Shown one piece after another: positions 32,201 through 42,075 of a stretch of DNA of 64,000 nt (position 1 is the first letter of the stretch; each line of letters begins with the position of its first letter). Origin of the DNA: Branchiostoma floridae (lineage: Eukaryota; Chordata; Leptocardii; Amphioxiformes; Branchiostomatidae); the NCBI RefSeq assembly GCF_000003815.2, contig NC_049994.1, positions 18,643,876-18,707,875 of the forward strand. Direction: 5' to 3'. The translations under genes were made by a program, and so were the position numbers. Under the pieces are notes generated by a model. The model saw nothing but the letters and a program-made list of their open reading frames with translations, did no database searches and was not told the DNA's origin.

Positions 32201-32812
32201 ACAGGAAGCTCCACCCCCACGTACACGTTCTGGATAAACACCGTCGTCTATCCAGGAAACGTCCTGTTTGCGACGATTTCTGGATATCCAGGAATCGTCC
32301 TTCTGCTCAGAACGATTCCTGGATATCCAGGATTCGGCATATTACGAAAGTTAGATACTGACGAAAGTTGGATACAACAACCCCCTAGGTCCAAGAGTCC
32401 TAGCTTCCAACCCCCTAAGTCCAACGGTCCTAACGCTAAAAACCCCTAAGTCCAAGGGTCCTAACGCCTCCAACCCCCTAAGTCCAAGAGTCCTAACGCT
32501 TCCAACACCCTAAGTCCAAGAGTCCTAGGGATTTCCATCCCCCTAAGTCCAGACCCCCCCTCTATTTTTATTATTTGGAACGGCCCAATCGACCTTTAAC
32601 GCAATTTCTACAACTTGGACACTAGGTCGTTGCCAAATAACAATGTTTAGCTAATCTATAACAAGAATATAATACCTGAACACTAATATACTGTAACTTT
32701 CGAGCGGTTAGACTTCTCAAGAAGCATTCCCAAACCTACTCACATTTGAGATACAGTCGGTCAGGTTAGGTGGCGGTTCCTTCGGCTTGCCTCGGCCGAA
32801 CAGGCGATTCAT
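26218..32812 (-). CDS. CHMP5: Charged multivesicular body protein 5 (ESCRT-III)
   Basis: Exons in gene order: 32744-32812, 30292-30396, 29933-29979, 28561-28654, 28250-28321, 27274-27382, 26708-26826, 26218-26271. Phases agree and the total is 222 residues; human CHMP5 is 219. Start [20 protein letters not shown], a basic helix with [13 protein letters not shown], the invariant [34 protein letters not shown], an acidic helix ending [17 protein letters not shown], and the C-terminal [13 protein letters not shown] are all diagnostic. Role from family knowledge: ESCRT-III accessory subunit that binds LIP5/VTA1 and promotes VPS4 disassembly during multivesicular body sorting, in the cytosol and on endosomes. 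Intron 1 carries two transposons. The intron before exon 27274-27382 carries copies of that exon's 5' half. Confidence 0.95.
27415..28200 (-). repeat. Array of partial CHMP5 exon copies (~130-bp unit)
   Basis: Five near-identical copies (around 27449-27519, 27583-27653, 27719-27789, 27849-27919, 27978-28048) and a ragged sixth near 28165-28200 repeat the acceptor side and about 60 bp of exon 27274-27382. Each ends inside the exon and passes into CCCTAA-like intronic filler before the next acceptor. Confidence 0.92.
30606..30972. mobile_element. PIF/Harbinger-type MITE, 367 bp, TAA target duplication
   Basis: Long inverted arms starting GGCCACACCAATTTAATTTC, including TTGGTTCACGGATT. They are flanked by TAA at 30603-30605 and 30973-30975. 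It lies in CHMP5 intron 1. Confidence 0.83.
31686..31880. repeat. Tandem repeat with GGATATCC palindromes
   Basis: Five units of about 40 bp: TTTTCTGGATATCCAGGA plus (A/T)(A/T)CGTCCTCCTGTTCA. Open frames across them are repeat artefacts. Confidence 0.88.
32350..32545. repeat. Tandem ~32-bp repeat
   Basis: Units CCCCCTAAGTCCAAGAGTCC followed by TA(A/G)CG; about six degenerate copies. Confidence 0.8.
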
Positions 32813-34030
32813 GGCGAGTTTTCTACCTTGTTTGCAAACCACGGAATAAAATGGAACTCCCAAAGCACTCCAGAGAGGTGCCCTAGCTTGTTTTGTTTCT
32901 TAAGGTGGTTTAGAAGTGTGTCTGAAGACTGTGCGTCAGGTAGAAATGTTCGTCTGAGTCACAGTCACAACACTGGTCTCAGCTCGGGGTTCTTCATCCG
33001 GGGAATCAGAGAAATTTTAGTCTTACACCGATGTTTTACGATCAATTGTTTTGGAGTAATCTTGGTCGAAACTAATATATAGGTTCCTATCAATCTATTT
33101 CCATTTATATTCATTAATAAGTTGGCATTTTTAAGTATTCAATCTAAGTCTTGCCGACTTTTTTCTACGGTTGAGCACAAAGAAAACTTACATCTTATAT
33201 CGAATACCTCTGTTGCAATAAATGGCTAGTGTTACGGTAGTATGACAGGGAATCATCGCACACAAATTGCGGACTAGTCTCAGCTGGCGGCAGGTCAAAG
33301 TTCAACCCATAGAAAACCAGGTGAGTTTGGTCTTGCGTTACCTGTTGTGCCAGTTTTGTTGTGGCGACTGCAGCAAGACGTCAGTTTCAAGGTTGCTCAA
33401 GACATCTTGGCTCTTTTGATGCCCCAGAACGTTGATTTAAGTCAGATTTAGGTGAGTAACTGGTAAGACATGCAAAATTTCCACTCCCGGCCGTTTCTAA
33501 TTTCTTACCGTTTCTTATAACGGTCTAATATAAGCGGTCCCATTCAAATTGAACTGAAACTTAACCTTGATTGTAATAGTGGAAATGGTGACATTGATTG
33601 CGATATTAGATTTTACAGCAGACAGCAGTAGCGTAAAGTTGTAGCTCATAGGGACAGTAATATAGATAGTGACCAGACTTCGCCCCCCTCCCCACCAGTG
33701 TGCACGGCGCGTTATGTAATTCGACACGCCCCTATAACGTTTCACTTGATTACCCCACTGAGCCACAGTGGAATACTTGTCTGACTTATCACCAGTCGAC
33801 AGATTTCTTTTTATCTAACTCCTCTCTTTTGAAATATCAACGTAGGCAATGTTAATTTGATTATCTGGATATATTTATGTTGATTTGATTATATGGTGAA
33901 TATCAGCTTGTTAGCTGCCTAGTGACCACATTGCAGTCTCCCTGTTGCAATTCATTGGCCATATTTCTAATTTATCATCCAAACTTGAAAAACACTTATT
34001 TTTTTTTAAACAGGTGAGCTTTTACTTAGT
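32813..34030. other. Intergenic, between divergent CHMP5 and TLCD5
   Basis: The two genes point away from each other, so this stretch should hold both promoters and 5' untranslated exons. I see no convincing TATA box or CpG-dense block, and no coding exon. Confidence 0.4.
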
Positions 34031-34039
34031 ATGTTTTTA

Positions 34040-35030
34040 CAAAAACTTGCTACAATGGTAGTGGTTGTTCTAAAACTCCTCGTGAGCCCGTTGCAGTTTA
34101 TTTGTTTGTGCCGAGTGCTCTGTCTCCTGAACACTCGCTGTCTTCCTAGTTTATCACCCAGTGACACTAACACAGGTTTTTATGGTAATACAGGAACTAA
34201 GTACCAATGGTAGAGATTGTCCTACTAGTAGGACTCCTTGTGAGTGTGGTACTTTGGGTTTGTTCGTACCGAGCGCTCTGTCTGGTACCCTGGGAAAACG
34301 CAGACTCCTTCGAGGCTCGCAAGGCCTAGTTTACCGATCCCCACCACACGCGCGCACGGGACACCCCCCGCCTAACACCCGCCGGCACGACAAACCAGCT
34401 GGCCTCAACTATCGCTTGCCTCTTACGAGCGATAGTTGGGGCCCGGCGTAAGTGGGGCCAGCTGGTAATGTAGTGGGGCGGGTGCGGGAGGGCGCGCGTT
34501 AGGCAGAGGATCGGTAACTGTTCTAATTCTTCTTTGCGAAGCTTCTCGAGCTGGTTTCCCAGGGTATCTGTCTGGTGAACGCTGTCTGTGTTCCATGTCT
34601 AGTTCATCTGTTCCCTGTACTAACACAAGTCTTTATGGTAATACAGGAACCAGCTACGATGGTAGAGGTTGCCCTAGGACTACTCGTGAGCGGACTGCTT
34701 TGGGTTTGTTCGTACCGAGCGCTCTGTCTGGTGAACGCTGTCTGTGTTCCATGTCTAGTTCCGCTGTTCTCTGTACTAACACAGGTTCTAATGTTATAGG
34801 AACTAGCTACAATGGTGGAGTTGGTTCTAGGTCTACTCGTGAGTGGACTGCTGTGGGTTTGTTTGTACCGAGCGCCCTGTCTCTGTCTCTATTTATCACC
34901 CAGTGACACTAACAGGTCTTTTTGACTTTATGTAGGAACTAGCGACAATGGTAGAGGTTGTTCTGGGTCTCCTCGTGAGCGGACTGCTCTGGGTTTGTTC
35001 GTACCGAGCGCTCTCTCTGGTGAACGCTCG
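34040..35030 (+). repeat. Array of upstream copies of the TLCD5 first coding exon
   Basis: Five copies precede the true exon, with start codons at 34055, 34207, 34659, 34812 and 34948. All but the first, which is diverged, read MVE(V/I)(V/A)L..LLV..L.WVCSYRALCL. Each copy includes an acceptor-like (A/T)(T/C)A(C/T)AG or TGTAG upstream. Copies 2 to 5 keep the frame through YRALCLVNA or similar. The second copy is split by an inserted element. Confidence 0.88.
34286..34566. mobile_element. 281-bp MITE inserted in a duplicated TLCD5 exon
   Basis: Perfect 12-bp ends TACCCTGGGAAA and TTTCCCAGGGTA continue as imperfect longer arms (GATCCCC.. versus GGATCGG). TCTGTCTGG is duplicated at 34277-34285 and 34567-34575. 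The intact neighbour copy at about 34715-34740 shows the empty site. Confidence 0.9.
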
Positions 35031-35080
35031 CTGCAGTGACACTAACACAGGTTTTTATGCCTTTACAGGAACTAGCTACA

Positions 35081-37195
35081 ATGGTGGAGTTGGTTCTAGG
35101 ACTCCTCGTGAGCGGACTACTGTGGGTTTGTTCGTACCGAGCGCTCTGTCTCATTAACGCTCGCTGCAGTGCGGAATGGAACTGTCGCCTAGTTACGGCT
35201 GCCCATGGCGTCCTCATCACGTGCCTGTCTTACAAGAACGGCTTCATAGACAACCGCTGGCCCTTCACTGATCCAGGTCGGTAAACTGTACCCATTATAT
35301 CTGTCTTTTATTCCAGTCTTTGATTGGAGCCAGAAATATTTCTCATCATTGCACATAAAATATTAACTAGTTTCCTCTTTCTTGTGATCTTGGTCCCCCT
35401 CTCCTTTTGCCTTCAGATCAGCATACTAATGAATGATGCTTTAGCTACATCTTCTCTGATCAACTGAGGCAGGTACAATGGGTGGCCCTTATGCAGATAA
35501 TTGCTGGAATCAAGGAAAAAAAGCTCTTAAAAGTTTGATAAAAGCATTTGTGTAAGGGTCCATAATATTTTGAATTTAGGATTAAGGAAAACTTTAAGTT
35601 GACTACAAATCTTGATAAGACTTTCCCTCATTTATTTATTTTTCTGTTGCTAAGTTGTTCTCCCAGTAATAGACATTACCCGGTACATTTTTAAGTCCGA
35701 GGACCAAGTAAGATAAGATTTAACTCCCTCTCCCATCTTTCCCCAGGCCTGCCTAACACACAGTATGAGGTACAGATCATTGTGCTGTGTCTCGGGTACT
35801 TCATGTTCGACTTCTCCTGGTGTGTGTACCACGGGACGGAGGGGATCGTCATGCTCACTCATCACTGTGCAAGTATATTTGGGCTCACTGCAGGTAAGGA
35901 ATACAGGGTCATTAGGGGTTCAAATCCTAAGGTTAGGGGTTTGATTCCCATCCCTGGTGTGTGTACCACGGGACGGAGGGGATCATCATGCTTACACACC
36001 ACTGTGCCAGTATATTTGGACTCACTGCAGGTAAGATACATAGGGTTATGTCATAAGGTTAGGGGTTTGATTCCCATCCCTGGTGTGTGTACCACGGGAC
36101 AGAGGGGATCGTCATGCTCACTCACCACTGTGCCAGTATATTTGGACTCACTGCAGGTAAGATACATAGGGTTATGTCATAAGGTTAGGGGTTTGATTCC
36201 CATCCCTGGTGTGTGTACCACGGGACAGAGGGGATCGTCATGCTCACTCACCACTGTGCCAGTATATTTGGGCTCACTGCAGGTAAATAACACAGTCTGG
36301 ATTGTAAGGTTAGGGGTTTGATTCCCATCCCTGGTGTGTGTACCACGGGACAGAGGGGATCGTCATGCTCACTCACCACTGTGCCAGTATATTTGGGCTC
36401 ACTGCAGGTAAGGCACACAGAGTTGTGTATATCATGAGGTTTTGGGTTCGAATCCCATTGTTTGGGGTTTGAATGCCAAGGTTAGGGTTCGAATTTAAAG
36501 GTTAGGAGTTTAAATCCCAAGGATAGGGGTTCAATGCCCAAGGATGGGGTTTGAAATCCTGAAGTTAGGGGTTTGTATCCTAAGATAAGGTATTCAAATC
36601 CTATGGGTTAGGGTTCAAATCAGGATTTGGGGGTGCACTCACGCCATGCTCAGTCACAATAAAAGCTCTGTAAATACATTTATTTTATCAGTGGCGCTGA
36701 GGAGAAGTTATCTTCAGATTTATTTTGGTTACTATAAATGATTTATTTGTCATCAGTAATGTGTTTCTATGTTGTTTGTGTCTCCCTCTCACAGCCCTGA
36801 TACTGGGGGTATCCGGTACAGATGTGATCGGCGTGATATTCGGAGCAGAGCTGACAAACCCGTTCCTACAGTTACGCTGGTTCTTAAAGGAAACGGGACG
36901 CTACCACACCCTCCTTGGCGAAATCAACGACTTTCTCTTCATCAGTCTCTTTGCTGGCGTTCGTATCGGCGTCGGCGGTTATTTCTTCTACACAGAATGG
37001 ACCAACGATCGACCGCTGTTGCTGTTTAAGTTAGGGGGAACGTTACTTTATATCGTCAGCTGGGTTTTCATGCTGCAGATTGGGAGGTTTGCAATAAGGA
37101 AATACTCGAGAATGTATAGAGAATGGAGAATGAAAAGCAGTAGTCATAAAATGAAGGTTAGTCATAGTAATGGTGCTTTTAATCATGTCAAGTAG
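35081..37195 (+). CDS. TLCD5: TLC domain-containing protein 5 (TMEM136-like)
   Basis: Exons 35069-35276 (ATG at 35081), 35747-35893 and 36795-37195 give 247 residues. The first exon encodes a membrane segment (VVLGLLVSGLLWVCSY type) and the family signature EWNCRLVTAAHGVLITCL. The second encodes CLGYFMFDFSWCVY and VMLTHHCASI. The third encodes AELTNPFLQLRWFLKETGRY, RIGVGGYFF and a final helix followed by a basic tail. This matches the TMEM136/TLCD5 family: multi-pass TLC (TRAM-LAG1-CLN8) proteins of the endomembrane system, which are poorly characterised. The start was chosen because it is the last of six homologous ATGs and the only one continuing into the domain. AATAAA overlaps the region just after the stop. 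Confidence 0.92.
35930..36415 (+). repeat. Donor-side copies of TLCD5 exon 2
   Basis: Four ~120-bp copies follow exon 2. Each repeats TGTGTACCACGGGAC(G/A)GAGG through ACTCACTGCAG or GCTCACTGCAG and GTAA(G/A), so each carries a donor-like site but no acceptor. Confidence 0.92.
36421..36640. repeat. Degenerate ~22-bp repeat with tRNA B-box-like motif
   Basis: Units resembling GGTTAGGGGTTCGAATCCCAA. A perfect GGTTCGAATCC is at 36445-36455. No cloverleaf can be drawn, so it is not called a tRNA. Confidence 0.7.
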
Positions 37196-39354
37196 AATAA
37201 ATGCTGATAGTGAAAAAAAATGAAATGAAAATTCAAAATATTATGATAAGAATCATGGAAAAGGGCAGCTGGAATTTATATGTATATATGTTGATGATTT
37301 GAAAATCTTTGATATAATTGTGAAAATTTTGAGATTCTTTTTGAGAAAGCTTTTTGTATTGAGGACTATAGTGGAAATGATGAACACTGCTGTTTTTACC
37401 CAACAATATTATAGAGAATAATATTTAATACCTAGAAGTGATTATTATTGTTAAGAGGTTATCGTGCAAACTTGGAACAAATGTAACAGACATCAGACCA
37501 ACTGCTGTACTAGGTGGCTTGACTTTGTACAGGAAAAAATGCAGTAAATTATTCATTCCTCTCTGTATAAGAATAGGTAGCTTTTTTAAGTGTCTTTATG
37601 TTTGTTATCTAAAGCCACAGTTACTTGTAACAGACATGTTTTTGCTGCACTTTGCTGAGCTGGAATAGTATGAAAGAATTGCACGATTGATGACAAGAGT
37701 CTATATGACTTTTATTGTACAGCAATTATTGTGTCACAAGATAACTGCATTTTATGTGATATTATGATGTAAGACTGTTGGAAGAAAAATGTCATAAGTT
37801 TACTGTCAAAGTGAAAATTCCACCGCTGCATGTTGATTTGATTATAATTTTCGATGTCATCTGGGATTATCCGTGTGTGACGCAGTAGTTGCTCGAGGAT
37901 GAAACTTTGATCTGGTTTAAGATTTTGCTGCTTTGTAAGATTATTGACCATTGTGTGCAAGAGTCTGTAGGTAAAGGCAAGAACTCAGGACTTTTATTGA
38001 AGCTGCTTTGTACCTACTATGGCTGTGTACCTGAACCCTGTACCAGGTCCTGTACTTGTAAAATAATTTACATTTCATGTAGGTACAAATCCAGACCTGA
38101 ACACCTGGTGTACTTGTACCTGTTTGTACACCTGTACCTGTACTTAAACAAATTATATAAATAAATCACTAGTGGACAATTTGAATAGATCCCATCTCAA
38201 AGATGACAATTTTGGTACAATGTAAGTTGCTAATTGAAGAATGAGAATACTTACAAATAGATTGTTTTAGACTTAGATATGTAAATTCTCATAAAAAGAT
38301 GACAAAGGTTACACTCAGATGATTGATCAAACTTGTTAGGTACTGGTACAGTTACAGAGCTGGACCTGTACCTAGACTACTGTACTTTTTCTAAGATTTG
38401 TTTACCCTGTAAGTACACAGCCCTATCGCGGATACTTAATTTACTGTATTATAAACATTGCCGTGAGATATGTAACAAACTTGCCTGTCTATTAAAAGCC
38501 ACCTTTACCAAACAGTACACTTTTGCACAATTATTTCACGTCTCCTTGAAGTATTACTTGTGTATTCTCTCTGGTTTGCTTGGTTTCAAAATATTCAGTA
38601 TTGTTTGAATATTGTAGGTAACGTCAAGTTGAAAAAGGTAATGCTGCCAAACCTGTGACTGAGGATAGGATGAAATATTAAATTCTGTGGTTTCCAAATA
38701 CGGCCTGAGTATAACATATAACGTTAAAATATTATTTTATTATTATTTTATTTATTTATACATATAAAATATATAATGATATATAAAAAAATCAACCAAC
38801 CGAGTGTTGTTTTCTAATGGTTCTGAGTATTACTTTGGTAATTCAAAACTGATATATGGCGGTCTACATCGTCTTGCTGAACATCCTACAGTTAGCAAGT
38901 TCCTTCCCAACATCTGCTTGGAGACTATCAGGAATGTGGCGAACACCGGTGTGACACACTAAAGGTCAAAGGTCGCCCTGCCCCAGTTACGCAGCTGATC
39001 GGTGGACTCTGGACGTGAGACGATCTTACGTCACCTGAAGACGTGCACAGGTGCAGGTGTGAACGTCAGCAGGTGAGAGACGTCAGGTAACGTCAGAACG
39101 GCAGGTGAGAACCTACGTCAGGTGCTGTCAAAACACAAGGATTGTAGAATTTGGCGGACACGCAAAGATTTGTGTGTTGGGGAGGGGGGTATAATTTTCT
39201 TACTAAACTGAGTATGCAAAACTAAGTTTAATTTTAAGCACCACAGTTGAAGTATATTTTAGGTAACGGGACAAAGTACAGTAAGGGGTCTTATGTCATG
39301 AAATAGTGGGCATGCAATAAGCTTAAGGGACATGTACGTACCAATTGTTACAAT
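37196..39354. other. TLCD5 3' region and intergenic DNA
   Basis: AATAAA directly follows the stop at 37196 and recurs at 38160-38165. AT-rich, with no further exon recognised. Short GGTGAGA/ACGTCAGGT repeats lie at 39010-39125. Confidence 0.45.
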
Positions 39355-39394
39355 GGGCTATTCCAAAAAATAAAGGAGAATGGGGGGCGGAAGA

Positions 39395-40030
39395 GGTTGG
39401 ATTGGATGGATAGGGGGGGTGGGTCAAAAATGTGGATTGGATAGGGGGTTGGGTCAAACAAATGTGGATCGGATAGGGGGGTTGGGTCAAACAAATGTGG
39501 ATCGGATAGGGGGGTTGGGTCAAACAAATCAGGATCGGATAGGGTGGTTGGGTCAAACAAATCTGGATTGGATAGGGGGGTTGGGTCAAACAAATCTGGA
39601 TCGGACAGGGGGGTTGGGTCAAACAAATCTGGATCGGATAGGGGGGTTGGGTCAAACAAATCTGGATCGGATAGGGGGGTTGGGTCAAACAAATCAGGAT
39701 CGGATAGGGTGGTTGGGTCAAACAAATCTGGATCGGATAGGGGGGTTGGGTCAAACAAATCTGGATCGGATAGGGGGGTTGGGTCAAACAAATCTGGATC
39801 GGATAGGGGGGTTGGGTCAAACAAATCTGGATCGGATAGGGGGGTTGGGTCAAACAAATCTGGATCGGATAGGGGGGTTGGGTCAAACAAATCTGGATCG
39901 GATAGGGGGGTTGGGTCAAACAAATCTGGATCGGATAGGGGGGTTGGGTCAAACAAATCTGGATTGGATAGGGTGGTTGGGTCAAACAAATCTGGATCGG
40001 ACAGGGGGGTTGTGTCAAATTTTGTTGGGT
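39395..40030. repeat. ~34-bp minisatellite, array A
   Basis: About 18 units of GGATAGGGGGGTTGGGTCAA plus ACAAATCTGGATC. It is open in several frames on both strands only because the unit lacks stops and recurs in frame. Confidence 0.95.
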
Positions 40031-40831
40031 CATATTGTTGTCTTCTTAGTTATAGACAACTAGTATAATTATTATTGCTTTTCTTGTAGCCAAAAGATCA
40101 CAAGCCTTCACGGAACCATGTGTCTGCAGCTCAGCACAGTAGAGTGAAATGATGGTTTCATCGCTGCTATGTTCCAAAAACTCCTTGGCTATAATGATTT
40201 TTAAAATAGCTTAGATTGATTGAGGACATTTGGATTTATGTGAAACAATCACCACACTGATCACAAATAGATATTTGTCCTGGGTTGTTAAAATTCTTGG
40301 CAGCTGTCACTCACTGAACATTTTAGAGATGTGAATTTCAAAGTAAAACTATTGAAAATGAAAAAGAATATCATAATACTTTGCATCCTGAACACTCCAA
40401 AGTTACTTAGTCTGACTCTGAGTCTATCTTTGCCTGATTCCCTTCTAATGCCTCCACAATTTTACAAGGTAGCGACATGATCCAGTAGAGGAATAGCAAA
40501 TCTATCAGAAGACAAAAGCAGAGAAGAGATTAGCACAGATTAAGGTCAGCATAACAATGGAAGTCACTACAGGACAAAACCTTTTGCCAACATCAGAGGA
40601 GTCTCATTAGCATACAATCAGAGATGATTTTCTGCCAAGTTCATTTATTAATGTGAGGTGAATTCTGCTGCTGGCAAATCAGAGAAATTTTAGGTCAGAA
40701 ATATATTCAACTTTACAGCGATACCAACCGGTTGATAGGAGAGAAAATGTCCCCCTTGGACTGACTTGGTTGAACTTCGAATCCGTTCCCTTCCAAAGAA
40801 TGACCTGACTCTGACTGCTGGAAGCAGTCCC

Positions 40832-42075
40832 CAGTGTTCTCACCAGGATTTTTTCACAGCGTCGGGCAGGGGTCCGGGGGCCGCCGAAGGCCCCCGGCGG
40901 GGTCCAGGGGCAGAGCCCCTATGGGGGGACCCAGGGGGGCGAAGCCCCCCGGAAGCTCTTGCATTTTAGGCTATTCAGAAGGCTTATTGTATCAGTTTTT
41001 AGGGGCATATATACGATAATTGTAGCAGTTTGACGTAACGATACTTTGAGTCAAAGCATCAAAGACAACTAAAAACTCATAAACAACATACTTTACTCAG
41101 CTCAACAGTACTTTAATAAATATTGTCCGGTTTGCCACCAACTTTATCTAGATAAACAACTTTGACAGTCTCTGTTTTCATCGTATTTTTTTTCATCGTA
41201 AACAGAACAAAACACGCAGAAACATGTGCTCGGCACGGCCCGGGGAATCCCCGGCCGACTTTCAAGTTCGCGATCGGCGGACGAATAATGCGTTCACATA
41301 AGAGGTGTTGGACGTAAAAACAACAAGAATACCTTTGCTTCCTTTTGATATGAGTTTTGGGCCCGCAAAATCTCCAAAACGGCAGAAATTTTCGGGGTAA
41401 AATACGGTAAAATTTGCTCCAAAAATGGCGGTCGCTGCTGTTGTTTATCCTAAAGTCTTTGCCTAAACCAATGAGATCGCTAGTTTCCCCTGACGTCACA
41501 GAGACGCATCAGATCTCGTGAGAATTTTTTGCGAGATTTTACGATGTTTTCGCCGCCATTACCGCTAGCTGTCTGCATGCATGCAGGCACGATGTTTTTC
41601 GTCATTTCTCAACGCAAATTTCTCGATCTTTGGAAGGTTTTAGATGATTTACAAGTATACTGCAACATAAAAGGGAATATATACAAGTGCTATTTTTGTG
41701 CAAGTCCAAGAAGCGTTTCTTGCCGTTCCGATTTTGACCGGACTTGAACCGAAACTTTTTACAAGTTTTGTGCCGGTTCTCTGTTTACAGTACAGAACGC
41801 ACGCCGCGCAAGGGGCGGTCCTGGGTGGGGGCTGCGAGATAGCGGTACGCGGGGTGCTGTAAAACACCTCCCTTCGAGCTGAAACTTCCTGAAACAGCGG
41901 AGGCGCGTGCTTGGCACGTGCTTTCGTATTTTTAGTACGGTATTTTTCCAGTTTTCCCCCATTTTTTGGCCGCTACGCTGGGTGAAAATACAGCGTAGCG
42001 GGCTTTTTACAGCGTCATTTTTCCAGCCCACAGCGTATCGGCCCGCTATGCTGAAAAGGCCTGGTGAGAACACTG
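40832..42075. mobile_element. 1.24-kb element nested in the larger one
   Basis: The ends CAGTGTTCTCACCAGG and CCTGGTGAGAACACTG are perfect inverses. GTCCC occurs immediately outside both ends, possibly a 5-bp target duplication. The termini resemble hAT ends, but an 8-bp duplication is not seen. Interior GC-rich patch at 40860-40950. No transposase seen. Confidence 0.7.

Larger units (their letters stand above)
31151..32586. mobile_element. 1.44-kb inverted-repeat element with AAT target duplication
   Basis: The left end GGGCCGTTCC(C)AAAAATAA..ATAGAGGGGGG is mirrored at the right end. AAT flanks both sides (31148-31150, 32587-32589). The interior has GGATATCCAGGA-type palindromic repeats at 31690-31880 and 32240-32340 and a run of CCCCTAAGTCCAA units at 32380-32545. 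The termini and 3-bp duplication suggest a Harbinger-like non-autonomous element, possibly composite. No transposase seen. Confidence 0.75.

Noticed and set aside
36440-36640. tRNA genes from GGTTCGAATCC
   Set aside because: No A-box or cloverleaf around it and the motif is one unit of a degenerate tandem repeat.
39323-40068. Open frames of 174-236 codons on both strands
   Set aside because: The 34-bp G-rich repeat is stop-free in several frames; no protein character beyond the repeat.
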